From: Naematelia aurantialba
Lineage: Eukaryota > Basidiomycota > Tremellomycetes > Tremellales > Naemateliaceae
DNA length: 64,000 nucleotides
NCBI GenBank assembly: GCA_021527695.1
Contig: JAKFAO010000007.1
Location: 1,116,001 to 1,180,000, forward strand
Direction of reading: 5' to 3'
The position numbers and the translations under genes were made by a program. Below, one piece after another: positions 49,760-60,412 of this stretch (positions within the stretch are counted from its first letter, which is position 1; every line of letters starts with the position of its first letter). The notes beneath the pieces are model-generated. The model worked only from the letters and a program-made list of their open reading frames with translations. It searched no databases and was not told the origin of the DNA.

Positions 49760-51320
49760 TCACGTTTCCGGCCCCGTCAACTGGACAATCGCCCAATCAT
49801 GGTCGGGCCACCAGGCTACGGGCTTAATGCAGTCCTGATCCTCATCTACGGACTTAAAAGATTGCTGTGCTTCGCCTTTGACACCCGTCTTCAAGGCGGC
49901 TCCGACAACATCCACAATCGCGAGACTCGCATTCAGCCCATACACCATGGTTGCCGCGTAGAAGAAATTGGCGTTGCCGGTTCCAGTGAGAAGCCACAAT
50001 GAATGTAAAAGTGGCAACAAAATCGAAGTGTACATGTGTACGGTCAGAGTGAAAAGGGGATGACGAAGGTCTGCAGTCAGCCTCCATCTTACTTGTTACT
50101 CTCACTCGATAAGAGATCTGGGAAACAGCCGAGTAGGCATGCCCAGACGGCTGTGTCGCCCAGCGTAGGATAGCTCTTCCATGTCCCCAGAATTCCGACC
50201 AAAATCACGATGGAGAGCAGGGGGTCATGTCCGAAACGCAGACAGACCGGTGCAACGTAAATCACTATGTGGAGCTAACAAATCAACATGGCTCTATCCT
50301 GTCAGACATACCTGGAACACCCCGAGGAAGAAATGACGAAAGTGGTCAAAGATCTCCGTAAAGAAATACCACCACATCCCCACATTGGGCGTCAAATCGG
50401 GAACGCTCAAGCTGGATGTCAGCTGCGTCAAAGACGGACGCTCACATGAAACCCCACGTTTGCAAGAGCCAAGAAGTGCCGAAAGCTGAAGTGCTAATTA
50501 TTGCCGGTATAGCAATACCCAACAGGAAGAGCACCAGCTGCACGACACGCTCTTGAGTAACAGCCGGGAACATAAGGAGGGCAGGAAGCAGAAGGGCAGG
50601 ATAAAGTGATACGTGCGTTGACAGGCCAAGGAGAAGACCAGCGACATTGGCCTTGCCTGTGCCTTAGCCAAGTCAACATGACGTGCTCACCCAAAGCTGC
50701 TGCCGCAATTGTCAGCAGTAGAATCGCGTTGTCCAGAGTTGATGTCGACCGCGCCAAGCATGTAATGATAGTGTAGGGATTGAAGAGAGCCCTGAGATCA
50801 GTAGAGACAAAACTCGCTCTCACAAAGCGAGGATCAGGTTTGTCCGACGACTTGCTCTACCGAGAGAACTCCTGGCGACCCATATCTCTCTGACAGAGAC
50901 AGCACTGATGATGTCGGCAGAAGTCCAAAGCACGGCAGTGCTTAATCGCGAGCTGGCAGGGATCAAATACGAGAAAATTATCAAATAGAACGGGGACTAC
51001 GATAGGTCAGGATAATTGACTTCGGCGTTCATTCACCTGATGAAAGACACCGCCGTCGTATGGGCGGCTACCCAGCTTGAACAGGAAGACGCCCTCGGAC
51101 ACTGAGGGTTGTCAGCAACGGCAGAGTGGAAATGAGAGGAGGTACGGCTTCGAAAGGCAGTTATGGACGAGACTAGCTCGGGACGGTGCTGCAGCTGGGA
51201 TGGTAGCGACGTGCACGCAAAGAACGAGAGCCGAAGCACAGCTCCAGCTGCCAATATGAGCCATTGTTGTTGCTCTTGAGTGAAAAGATGTCCAAGGTAC
51301 ACCGTTCTATCGTTTGACAT
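49760..51320 (-). CDS. GAB1: GPI transamidase subunit PIG-U (Gab1/Cdc91)
   Basis: Multi-pass ER membrane subunit of the complex that attaches GPI anchors to proteins. It starts at 51320 ([13 protein letters not shown]); a GTG-initiated extension upstream is ignored. Landmarks are [15 protein letters not shown] [93 protein letters not shown], and [13 protein letters not shown]. The end region is [22 protein letters not shown], and the protein stops at 49760 with VQLTGPET. These match PIG-U segment by segment (LNPYTILSCVAKST, LTPNIGLFWYFFAEMFEHF, YAGSANSNFFYAITL). Seven or so introns, about 400 residues. Only 86 bases separate its start from that of the divergent ERV41. Confidence 0.92.
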
Positions 51321-51406
51321 GTTGAGAGACAACTTCAGACGCACGACTACCTTTGTCGCGTTGTCATTTTGATTTTCTTGCTCTCAGTCTTTCTTGCAAC
51401 GACATC

Positions 51407-52941
51407 ATGTATGAGCCTCATCTCGTCAATCACGCGCACGATCACGCATCGAACGACAATGGCGCATCGCTCATGGAGGAGCTCGATAAGCTTGCGCCCA
51501 TTAAAAGTTTTGATGCATTCCCAAAGGTAACATCCCATCTCAAGGTCTGTCAATAATGGTTAGGTTCAATCGACATATATCAGCCAGTCTCGCAGAGGTG
51601 GTGCCCTCACAGCAATCGTCGGCGTCATCATCTTCCTCCTGGTCCTGGTGAGCCTCATGGAACTACCCTCACTTACTACAGAATGACCTGGGCGAATTCT
51701 TATATGGAGCTCCCGACTATACCTTCCAGGTGGACCATCAGCTGGAGAAGGATCTACAGCTTAATGTGGACCTCACTGTGGCTATGCCTTGTCATTGTGA
51801 GCGTTCTAATTTATCTTGCTGACGGCAGATCTTACCATTGATCTACGGGACGCTGTTGGTGATAGATTGCACCTGAGTGATGACTTTGTCAAGGAAGGGG
51901 TAAGCTTCAGAGCAGCAACCCAGCTAACAATAGACAACCTTCAAGGTTGGAAAGGCTACCTCTAGCAAGTGCGTTTCACCAAGGCAGCAGCACTGACGTT
52001 AGACTTGCTACACCGACCGCGCAATCTGCTTCCCAAATCATTGCTTCTGCAAAACGAAGAACTCCAAATCAGCGCAAGATGTTTGCTGGTATCCGACGTC
52101 TCTTCTCCTCGAAACCCAAGAAAGCCAAACAGTCAAACTACAGGCCAACATATGATAAAGTCGAGAACGGGCCTGCTTGTCGTATCTACGGCAGCGTCGA
52201 GGTCAAAAAGGTGACGGCCAACCTGCACATCACAACATTGGGGCACGGATACATGAGTTTTGAGCACACAGATCACACTCGTGCGTCAAGTCCACATGTG
52301 GTTCGGCTAACCATAGTGATGAACCTGTCACATATAGTACACGAATTCTCCTTCGGGCCATTCTTCCCGGCCATTGCTCAGCCCTTGGACCTCACTCTCG
52401 AGGTCACCGAACAACGTGGGTCGCCTTGTTGACAAAGCTTATCTCAGCTTTTACCATTTTTCAATATTTCTTGAGGGTTGTCCCAACCACTTATATCGAC
52501 GCGAATGGTCGTAAACTCGTTACTTCTCAGGTGAGGACTATCCGGGGTTTGGCTAAAGGAAAGTATGCTGTGACCGACTACTCTCGCTCTTTCGAGCATG
52601 GCAGGGGAGTCCCAGGTATCTTCTTCAAATACGATCTGGAGGCCATGGCCCTCACCATAAGGGAGAGGACAACTAGCCTGTATCAATTCTTGATTCGGTT
52701 AGCTGGCGTTGTTGGTGGTGTCTGGACCGTTGCGTCGTTTGGGTTGCGGGTCTTTAATAGGGCGCAACGTGAGGTCACTAAAAAGACGGACAAGCGGGAA
52801 GTTATACCATCATCGGTGCCATCTCCTTCGCCTGGAAGAGACTCGTCAAGTTACTTTGCGGGTCCTGCCATGGCCAAAACTGCCAGCTGGCGATCAGCAG
52901 GGCGGTCGAGTCCCATGATAGGCGGGGAATGGACTAGATGA
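51407..52941 (+). CDS. ERV41: ER-Golgi cargo receptor Erv41 (ERGIC2)
   Basis: COPII-vesicle protein that forms a receptor with Erv46 to retrieve ER proteins. It starts at 51407 (MYEPHLVNHAHDHASND), then LAPIKSFDAFPK. TM1 is GGALTAIVGVIIFLLVL, followed by NDLGEFLYGAPDYTFQVDHQ and LQLNVDLTVAMPC. Then comes YLTIDLRDAVGDRLHLSDDF, the lumenal beta-sandwich, and LSHIVHEFSFGPFFPAIAQPLD. TM2 is QFLIRLAGVVGGVWTVASF before a Ser-rich cytosolic tail ending IGGEWTR. The DLQLNVDLTVAMPC series with RDAVGDRLHLS is the Erv41 signature; Erv46 differs. Nine or so introns, about 380 residues. Confidence 0.93.
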
Positions 52942-53066
52942 GGCATGCAACGCTCGGTACTCAGTTAGGCGCGCGACAAGTGCCACAAGCCATTCCGGCC
53001 AATTATCAGACTTGATTTTGCTTCGTCCCTCTGTTCCAAGCCGGGCGAACCATCGACGACCTCATC

Positions 53067-53676
53067 ATGGCTGATCAAGGCAGGGACGCCATCTTTCTGG
53101 ACAAACCGTATATCGACCCCAACCCCTTGCCTTCTTCGGTGCCCCACGTCGATGAGCTAGGTGTCACTTCCGCCCCCCTAAAGTCCGCGTCCTTCTTCAT
53201 CGGCGAATACTGCAAGGATGTGAATGGTGAGTGTCGGACTGAGATACGTCGCTCATGTCAGAGGACTTTATGCTGTGCAAGGCAGAGACTCGAGATCCGG
53301 CTCACTGTCTCAAAGAGGGCCGAAAAGTCACGCGTTGCGCGGCAGATCTGTGAGCTACTCAACCCGGATCGACTAATGTGGAGGATTGGTAAAGTGAGGG
53401 AGTCCTGTCTGAAGGAATTCGATGCACATTGGCAATGTCTTGAGAATAATAATCAGGTTAGCCCATTTTGTGATGCACAGCTAATGTCAGTATCTCCGAG
53501 CTTGTCGTAAGGAAGAGCGGCCGCTGAACGAATGCGTCTTCACCAATTTCGTATGGCGAGAGCTTTGGTGCGTTGCTAATGAGCAGAAACTACGCAAGAC
53601 CATTCCTGGAACTCCCGCTGGGCACGTGCAAATACACGAGAAGAAGAATCCGATCTTCACCTCTCAGCAAAAATAG
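53067..53676 (+). CDS. NDUFA8: Complex I accessory subunit NDUFA8 (19-21 kDa)
   Basis: Intermembrane-space-facing subunit of respiratory complex I. It starts at 53067 (MADQGRDAIFLDKPYIDPNP). Spliced exons give four CX9C motifs: CKDVNEDFMLC, CLKEGRKVTRC, CLKEFDAHWQC and CRKEERPLNEC, that is the twin CHCH domains imported and oxidised by the Mia40 pathway. It ends KNPIFTSQQK at 53676, about 165 residues in four exons. The presence of this gene implies the fungus keeps complex I. It lies 125 bases downstream of ERV41 and its stop is 20 bases from that of the convergent BCKDHB gene. Confidence 0.94.
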
Positions 53677-53695
53677 AACGGAACATGTATATACA

Positions 53696-55324
53696 TCAAT
53701 AACTCAGCGTCTCCACTAGCTTATCAAAAACGCGAATCACATCCGGTTGGTAGAACTTCTCGTACATGAGAGGCACCGGCGTACTGTCAGTCAGCAAAAA
53801 AGCTGATCGATTTCACACTCACTCCCACCCACTGACCAGACCTATCGGGGCCTCTAGGTATTCAAATGCTCGTCGGCCCACTTCACCGGCGATATTATTA
53901 CCCACGCCCCCGCTTTTGCCCGCTTCATGGACGATCACCATTCGCCCAGTTTTCTTCACCTCTTCAACGATAGCTGGTATGAGGACCGGATTTATCGTCC
54001 GGAGGTCGACTAATTGAATTGACGGCGCCGGATTTGGCGGACGCAACGCGTCTGGTAGGAACGGGAGGAGCGCTGCGGGAGGATGCTGGACCAGTTTGAT
54101 GGCCCGCACTGATATCAGGAAGGCCCTTCACAGTCCTCACTGCAGGTGTATAGAGGCGTTCCATATGAGACGAGTGTCAAATCTGATCCATGCTGCACCG
54201 TATCGAGTTGGTCAAGCGGCAGCGTGTAGTCGTCGACGGGAACCTCTTCAACTGCAGCCCGGTATCTCGCGTTAACTCTGTCAGTGCCGTCCGATACTCA
54301 CAAGATCTTTGGCTCGAAAAACAGAACTGGGTTCGGATTGCGAACGGCCGAGAGCAGTAAGCCTTTTGCTTGAATAGGAGAACGTGGAATAACAACGTGC
54401 AGACCAGCCGCGCCCAAGAAGAAACCCTAAGCTTAGCTAGTCCTGAGATCTGACCTACTTCAGGACTCTGAGAGTGATAAAGGCCTCCATGCCCAACACT
54501 ACCGATGGGGGCTCGAATGGTCAAGGAACCTCCCGGTAGAGGATAAGATCCACCGCTGCCATATCGCTTCTTGGCTGCTTCATTCACTAGCTGACATATC
54601 AGCCTGCAGAGCCTCGGATACACCTACCTGATCAAACGCAGGAAAGATCTGGACGTGAGCTATAGCGAAACCCGCAAACGCACATAATCTCCAAACTGAA
54701 TTTCTCCGATTGCGCAACCGCCGATTGATGCGTAGCCGATTCCAAAGCCAGCGATGCCTTGCTCTGTTAACGGAGTGTTGAAGACCCGCTTTTTGCCTGC
54801 TTCATCAGCCACCCTCGTCTGGCTGACTTGCCAAACTCTTCCGTGAGACCCATACTGCATCGAAAGACCCCACCGAAGGAGACGTCCTCTCCAAACACCA
54901 CAGCTTTCGGATTGGTCGACAATGCTGTGCTGTAAACGTCAAATGAGATTTCGCTACGTACGTACCCGAGAGCGTCCCGTATCGCCTGGTAGAGATTCAT
55001 CCTCCGGGTCTGTCGCCCTCGCCCTGTAGGACCTCGCAAGCCATGACCATCGGTGAATCGTATCCCGGGAGTTAAGAGAGCCTCTCATGAGTTTGAGATG
55101 CATTGCCTTTCACGAACCTGCTCGGAATCACCAATCAAGATGTCACTCTGCCCGAGAGACGGCTCGTCTGTTTCGCTAGTCTCAACCAGAGGACTCGGTG
55201 CTATCCTTGCAAGCCTGGAACGACCAGCCAAGGCTGAATCCTCGACTGCTGTGCTGTACATGGCACATGCTTGGTGGCATCGTGGGACGAAGGCACCTAG
55301 AAAAGCCTTCACGGGCGAGATCAT
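53696..55324 (-). CDS. BCKDHB: Branched-chain 2-oxo acid dehydrogenase E1 beta subunit, mitochondrial
   Basis: Beta subunit of the thiamine-diphosphate E1 component that decarboxylates the 2-oxo acids of Leu, Ile and Val in the mitochondrial matrix. The likely start, 55324, gives [22 protein letters not shown], a basic, acid-free presequence. The mature part has [81 protein letters not shown] and [15 protein letters not shown]. It ends with [14 protein letters not shown] at 53696. FGGVFRC and [10 protein letters not shown] favour BCKDH over pyruvate dehydrogenase. Seven or so introns; the first intron-exon join (about 55070-55110) is uncertain because the best in-frame choice would be only 36 nt. 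Confidence 0.88.
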
Positions 55325-55978
55325 CGAAGTGTCAGTCAAGTGTCAAGCAGAGAAGAAACAGGAATGCTGTTGCAGCTTGTTCGGTAAGACGAATTGCCGG
55401 CATCACGTGGCACCGCGAGAGATGTTGTCTCTCCTATGCGGGGGAGTATGATTGCATTGTTTCGTACGGGAATGGATCACTGGGGAGGGGGGGGGGGGGG
55501 GGAGCGGAACGAGAGTTTAAGAGGGAGCGAGCATGCTACAGTTGGGGACAACATCTACAGACGGATGCACAAGTCGCAGCTTTCCTATGAGGGGAGTACT
55601 TTAGTTTTCGGGTGGAGATCGACGGAAAAACGCCCAGTTGCCTGAAACGGCAAAGGTTTGATCGAGGCGGGGGGCACAGGGGGGATCTACGCGCGGGCGC
55701 GCAGAACACGACGACCAAAATGTTTCCCTGCCGGGTCTGGTTCATTCACGACACTTAGTGTGTTCGCATTTCAAAGTCATATCGCTGTACATCTCACACA
55801 CTCACATCTCTGTGCGACATCCTCCTCTCAACTCGGTCGCGACCACACCCCCCAGTCTTGGTGGCCTGCTCCTTTCTGTATACCTCTTCCTTTCTTAGTC
55901 CAGAACCTTGCTTGGCCCTGATCATTTTGTGGCGCATATCTCAGACCACCCCACATCCCGCCGCACATCATCATCTTC
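55325..55978. promoter_or_regulatory. Shared divergent promoter, BCKDHB and PKA
   Basis: About 650 bases between divergent genes. ATCACGTG (Cbf1-type E-box) at 55402-55409 is 80 bases upstream of BCKDHB. A 16-base G homopolymer lies at 55487-55502. Pyrimidine-rich sequence runs up to the PKA start (about 55780-55920). Confidence 0.5.
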
Positions 55979-57813
55979 ATGATGTTCGCAAAGGTCTCTG
56001 ACAAGTTTCACCATCGAAAACAGCAAGCAAACGCGGCAAAGAGCACCTCACCATCTACCTCGGCAGCTCATCGAGCTCAACCTCAGCTTAATCATGCAAT
56101 AGTCGACTCTGGCGTGCCGATGGAGGGTATTGAAACGTGAGTCACCCGCAATGAGAATCTTTCTGATGTCAGTCAATCGACACAACCGGCATTTGCTGCA
56201 GACTTACCTTCATCATCCTCGTCCTTTAACCAATCACCCCCTGACTTTTCGGTATCGTCCGCTCAGGGCCCGAGTCAAGCGCGGAGTGCAGAACTTGAGC
56301 AGCAGCCGGCCCAGCAAACAACTACCTCGAGTACGATGAGTGTTGAGATGGCAGATGTGGGGGCTCTGTCACTTGCACGGAACAGCAGTGCCGATGAGGA
56401 GCGGATGCGGGAGAAGGCACGAGAGGCTCAACAGCAGGTGAGCACTCATTAGAGATGGGCTTATATCCAGGCTGCGCACGCGCAAGCCAATCTCGACTAT
56501 GCTACTCAACAAGCTCGTGTGGCTGCTATTAATGCAGCCGCTACGCAAGCTGCCTTGGATACAGTCTCGACTCAGCTTCCCGCAACTGCCAAGGTGCCCA
56601 CATCTATCGCTGGCTCGTCTGCAAATCAGCCTGTTCGCAAGACTGCTGGGCGGTATGCCCTCGCGGATTTCCAGATTGAGAGAACGTGAGTCATCCTGCG
56701 GTCAAACTGATATCAGACTTGGGACTGGTTCCTTTGGCCGAGTTCACTTGGTTCGGTCGCGTCATAACGGCCGCTTCTATGCCGTGAAGGTACTCAACAA
56801 AGAGAAGGTCATCAAAATGAAGCAAGTGGAGCACACGAACTCTGAACGAGAGATGCTCGTTCGAGTGCGACACCCATTCCTGGTCAATTTATGGGGCACA
56901 TTCCAGGATGTCAATAATCTGTACATGGTGATGGACTTTGTGGCTGGTGGAGAGTTGTTCAGTTTATTGAGAAAGAGCCAGGTGGGTTTCCTGCCGGACT
57001 CAGCTCATAAACAGCGCTTCCCTAATTCTGTCGCAAAATTCTATGCTGCTGAGGTCGCGTTGGCGCTTGATTATTTACATTCTCTGGACATAATCTATCG
57101 CGATCTCAAACCAGAAAATCTGTTGCTCGGAGCCGATGGGCATGTCAAAGTGACCGATTTCGGATTTGCTAAGCATGTGCCCGACATTACATGGACACTC
57201 TGCGGGACTCCAGACTATCGTGAGCTGAACGCGCCTGATCGTGCTGACCGCAGTGGCACCCGAAGTAGTGCAATCTAAGGGTTATAACAAGAGTGTCGAT
57301 TGGTATGCCTTGGGAGTGCTCATCTTCGAGATGCTTGTGGGTATTCGTTGTCCTTCCAAGGCTAATAATGAAAGGCTGGGTACCCACCTTTCTTCACCGA
57401 GGATGGCAATCCAATGAAGCTCTACGAAAAGGTGAATCTGTTCCAAGAACCAAGCTGATCGGGAGATTATTGCTGGCAAGGTGCGGTACCCTACGTATTT
57501 CGATGCGCTTGCAAAAGAGCTGTTGAGAAATCTTCTTGTTGGAGACTTGACCAAGCGATATGGGAATTTGCGAGCCGGTTCGTCCGATATCTTCGCTCAC
57601 GGCTGGTTTGCCGAGGTCGACTGGGACAAACTGTACCGAAGAGAAATTCCAGCACCATATGTGCCAAAAATAGACGGAGAGGGAGATGCGAGCCAGTAAG
57701 TGTGTAGGTTGTTGAACGCTCATGCCAGATTCGACCGATACCAGGAGACAGATGTAACAGAATACGGTAAGGCAGGGGCAAGTCCGCATGACCACTTCTT
57801 CATGGACTTCTAA
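55979..57813 (+). CDS. PKA1: cAMP-dependent protein kinase catalytic subunit
   Basis: Ser/Thr kinase at the end of the cAMP pathway, held inactive by the regulatory subunit until cAMP rises. It starts [16 protein letters not shown] at 55979. A Gln/Ala/Ser-rich N-terminal extension of roughly 200 residues precedes the kinase domain, as in several fungal PKAs. Kinase motifs: [43 protein letters not shown], and the activation loop [14 protein letters not shown] with the phosphorylatable Thr, the Leu codon being split by an intron. AGC-type tail: [40 protein letters not shown], ending HHFF-like DHFFMDF at 57813. At least seven introns, about 500 residues. Confidence 0.93.
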
Positions 57814-58310
57814 GCATGCAACGTCGTACACGTAGACAGTTCGTGTTGCAAGCAGGTGGACCTTAGAAAGTTCCGTATTACTGTATGGGTTGTCTCTAGC
57901 TGCCAGGACAACCACTACGTGTACATACGATAACACCTGGAAACGCAGAAAAGGTGGAGATAGCTAAAGCGGCTACCTACAGAGTTTCTGGGGCATACTC
58001 AGTAGGCTCCAGAAACAGAAGATGTGGAGTGCTTGCAACATTCTGGTTATGGCCATGAGTTGTGCTTAAATGCTGAGTCTCTCTTGGTGCGGTGACATCG
58101 TCTCCACCTAAATGTTCATCGCTCCAAGTGTACAAGCATGACATCGGCCTGCCGCTGAGACGCATAACGCGTGCGGAAATGTGTGGCTTTGGAAAGGGCG
58201 GAAGATTGGACGCCGCTGGTATAAAATATTATTACACAGAGTACGATGTGTCACAGAGGTTTAGTCTCATTCGATTTGTTTACATTCAAGGTCTGCTAGA
58301 TTCTACGCTA
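57814..58310. other. PKA 3' region and SLX1 upstream region
   Basis: About 500 bases between two plus-strand genes. No gene or motif recognised. Confidence 0.4.
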
Positions 58311-59464
58311 TGCTTGATCCTCGCTCAACTCTACTCAACGGCAATCACTCCTTCCCGGCTTTCTACGCATGCTATCTACTACGTTCTCGTGCGAAGGCCA
58401 CTTCGCGAATCACATATGTAAGTGTCACTATCATTCGATGCTGACGCTAGATTGGATCCAGTCCCGATCCCCCGAGACGGATCAGACAACATAATGGCGA
58501 GTTAACGCGTGGAGCACGCAAGACCTCGAAATATAGGCCATGGGTTCGTGATAGTAGAAACTTATACTTACGAGTAGGAAATGCAGATGATCGTGTATGG
58601 GTGAGCGTCCTATGCCCTCCCAGGGCTGATGTCAGCTTTCCCAGTAAACTCGTTGCGCTACAAGTGGGTGAATCTCCGGCTCGGCTAATGCAAGTTTGAA
58701 TATGCGTGGCAGAAGCCAGAGCAGACCAGACATTTGCGCGATGGTCCAACAGCTCAACAGTACGAAGGGCTGGCAAAGAAGGACAGACAAAGAAATACCC
58801 CTGATCGTAAAATAGGGTATACTCCTTGCATCGTATCGGGCTGATATCGGGCTGACCTCTTCAGCGTCGTGTGTGCATTACTCGCTCTCCCGCCCTTTTC
58901 AAGATTGCCACTACATGTCCGCTTCTTCAACGAGGCAACTCAATCGACCTTTGAGGCATGCCGAAGTAGACAAGCTCAAGCCCTTCCACACTCCCTGACG
59001 ACCATTCTCGACCTCGGCGGTGTGGCAGGAGATCAAGGCCCCCGTATCGCAAGCATTCCAGGGGTAACTACTATCGATGGGCCGATTGATGTTGAAGACT
59101 TCCACTTCCGCGACCGAATGTGGGCGAAGTTTTCAACCTTAGATGGGACGCCTATGTGTATGATTTGTGAGACTCCAATCGACCTCCAGGTAGGCGCAAT
59201 GCCTGACCAAGCTGAATACAGAATCACGTATCATACAGCCTGTGCCCATCAGATAACGACTGCCTGGCGATTGCGCATATCGAGTGTCTCGCGACCAATT
59301 TCCTGCGCGAAGAGTCTTCACTGCTCCCTACCCATGGTCATTGTCCATGCTGTCAAGAGGAGGTGCAATGGGGCGATATCATCCGCTCGATCTACGCCCG
59401 CAAAGCGCTAAATGGACCGCCAGCGCTACCAAGAACGAGGAGGCTGCTACGAGAGAAGAGTTAA
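58311..59464 (+). CDS. SLX1: Structure-specific endonuclease subunit Slx1
   Basis: Catalytic subunit of the Slx1-Slx4 nuclease that cuts branched DNA such as replication forks and Holliday junctions. Exons from 58311 ([15 protein letters not shown]) give the GIY-YIG domain: [19 protein letters not shown] joined to [26 protein letters not shown], then [25 protein letters not shown]. The catalytic Arg lies in PPRRIRQHN and the Glu in QFEYAWQ. A linker follows ([17 protein letters not shown] region), then a C-terminal zinc finger: [41 protein letters not shown]. The stop is at 59462-59464. The GIY-YIG part is split over six very small exons, so no long open frame shows it. About 310 residues, near the family length. 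Confidence 0.9.
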
Positions 59465-59699
59465 GTCTTTCCAGTATCCGCTATCATCAACGCTCGATTT
59501 GGAGACTCAATAGGACGGAATCGAAGTGGTCCTCCGACTCCCGAGATCCCAACGAGGGCCCGGAACAGCCTCGTGCCGAAAGGCTGCGGTTGTCTAGCAG
59601 GTTCATAAGGAGGGTAACACGTCAGCCTTCAGGAGCGGATAGAGCTGTGTTTGTCTCAATGCTGCGCACAGACTTGATAGACAATTTCCATGAGTCGCA

Positions 59700-60211
59700 T
59701 TACCCTGCCTCTGGTGGCAACGACGGAACCTGCTCTACAGAACCAGTCACTTGGAGATTGCTGAATGCACCTGCCAAGCTCTGCGTCAAATATGATGTTG
59801 CCTCCTGGTCCTGGTCGCCGACGTCAAGAACTTCTTTTCCAGCGTCCTGGTCATCGCGACCGAAAGTAGAGACTTCGTTGGGGGGATTGTGTGCTGGAGA
59901 TGGTTGTGACTCGACTGAGGATGAGGATGATGCGGCGTCGTCCTCATCGTCGGATGACACGTAGTCTTCCCAGTCGAGCTATATTGTTATTAGCATAATG
60001 CATGGGAATCGTGTACCGTTGATCGCACATAATCATAGATGACTCGGACGACGAGACTGCAGCTAGGGCAGGTAGCTATCTCCTCTCCATTGCGCAACTG
60101 AGCTTTGGAAATCTCGAATCGATCCCCGCATGGACAGGGAGCATGGAAGACCCGAGCCACAGGGTCCCAAGCGAAGTCTTCAATTTCCAGCTCATCGTAG
60201 TAATTGACCAT
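59700..60211 (-). CDS. DPH3: Diphthamide biosynthesis protein 3 (Dph3/Kti11) with acidic tail
   Basis: CSL zinc-finger protein that donates electrons for diphthamide synthesis on eEF2 and for Elongator-dependent tRNA modification. Exon 60211-60017 reads [16 protein letters not shown], then [12 protein letters not shown] with the CxC pair and [15 protein letters not shown] with the CxxC pair. A 38-nt intron leads to exon 59978-59700 ([20 protein letters not shown]...), total 157 residues. Core Dph3 proteins are about 80 residues, so the Ser/Asp-rich extension of some 85 residues is unusual, though fungal tails vary. It is divergent from the branching enzyme gene across about 200 bases. Confidence 0.9.
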
Positions 60212-60412
60212 GTCGACCAGGCGGCTGAACAAGAGCAGAGTATCGAGAGAAGTTTGCATTTTTTTGACGAGTGGCAAAGCTGCGAATGCCGACCGGGGCT
60301 CCGCGCAGAACAGCTCAGGTGGGGCCAAGCAGAATGCCGTCATCCGGTCCCTTCTTCCTCTTTCTCGACTTCTCTTCCTCTTGATCCGTATTACATCTTA
60401 TACGTTTCCCAG

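Noticed and set aside
59284..59964. A 226-codon plus-strand open frame
   Set aside because: It overlaps the SLX1 last exon in another frame and is antisense to the second DPH3 exon; both of those are supported by conserved motifs, so this is a shadow.
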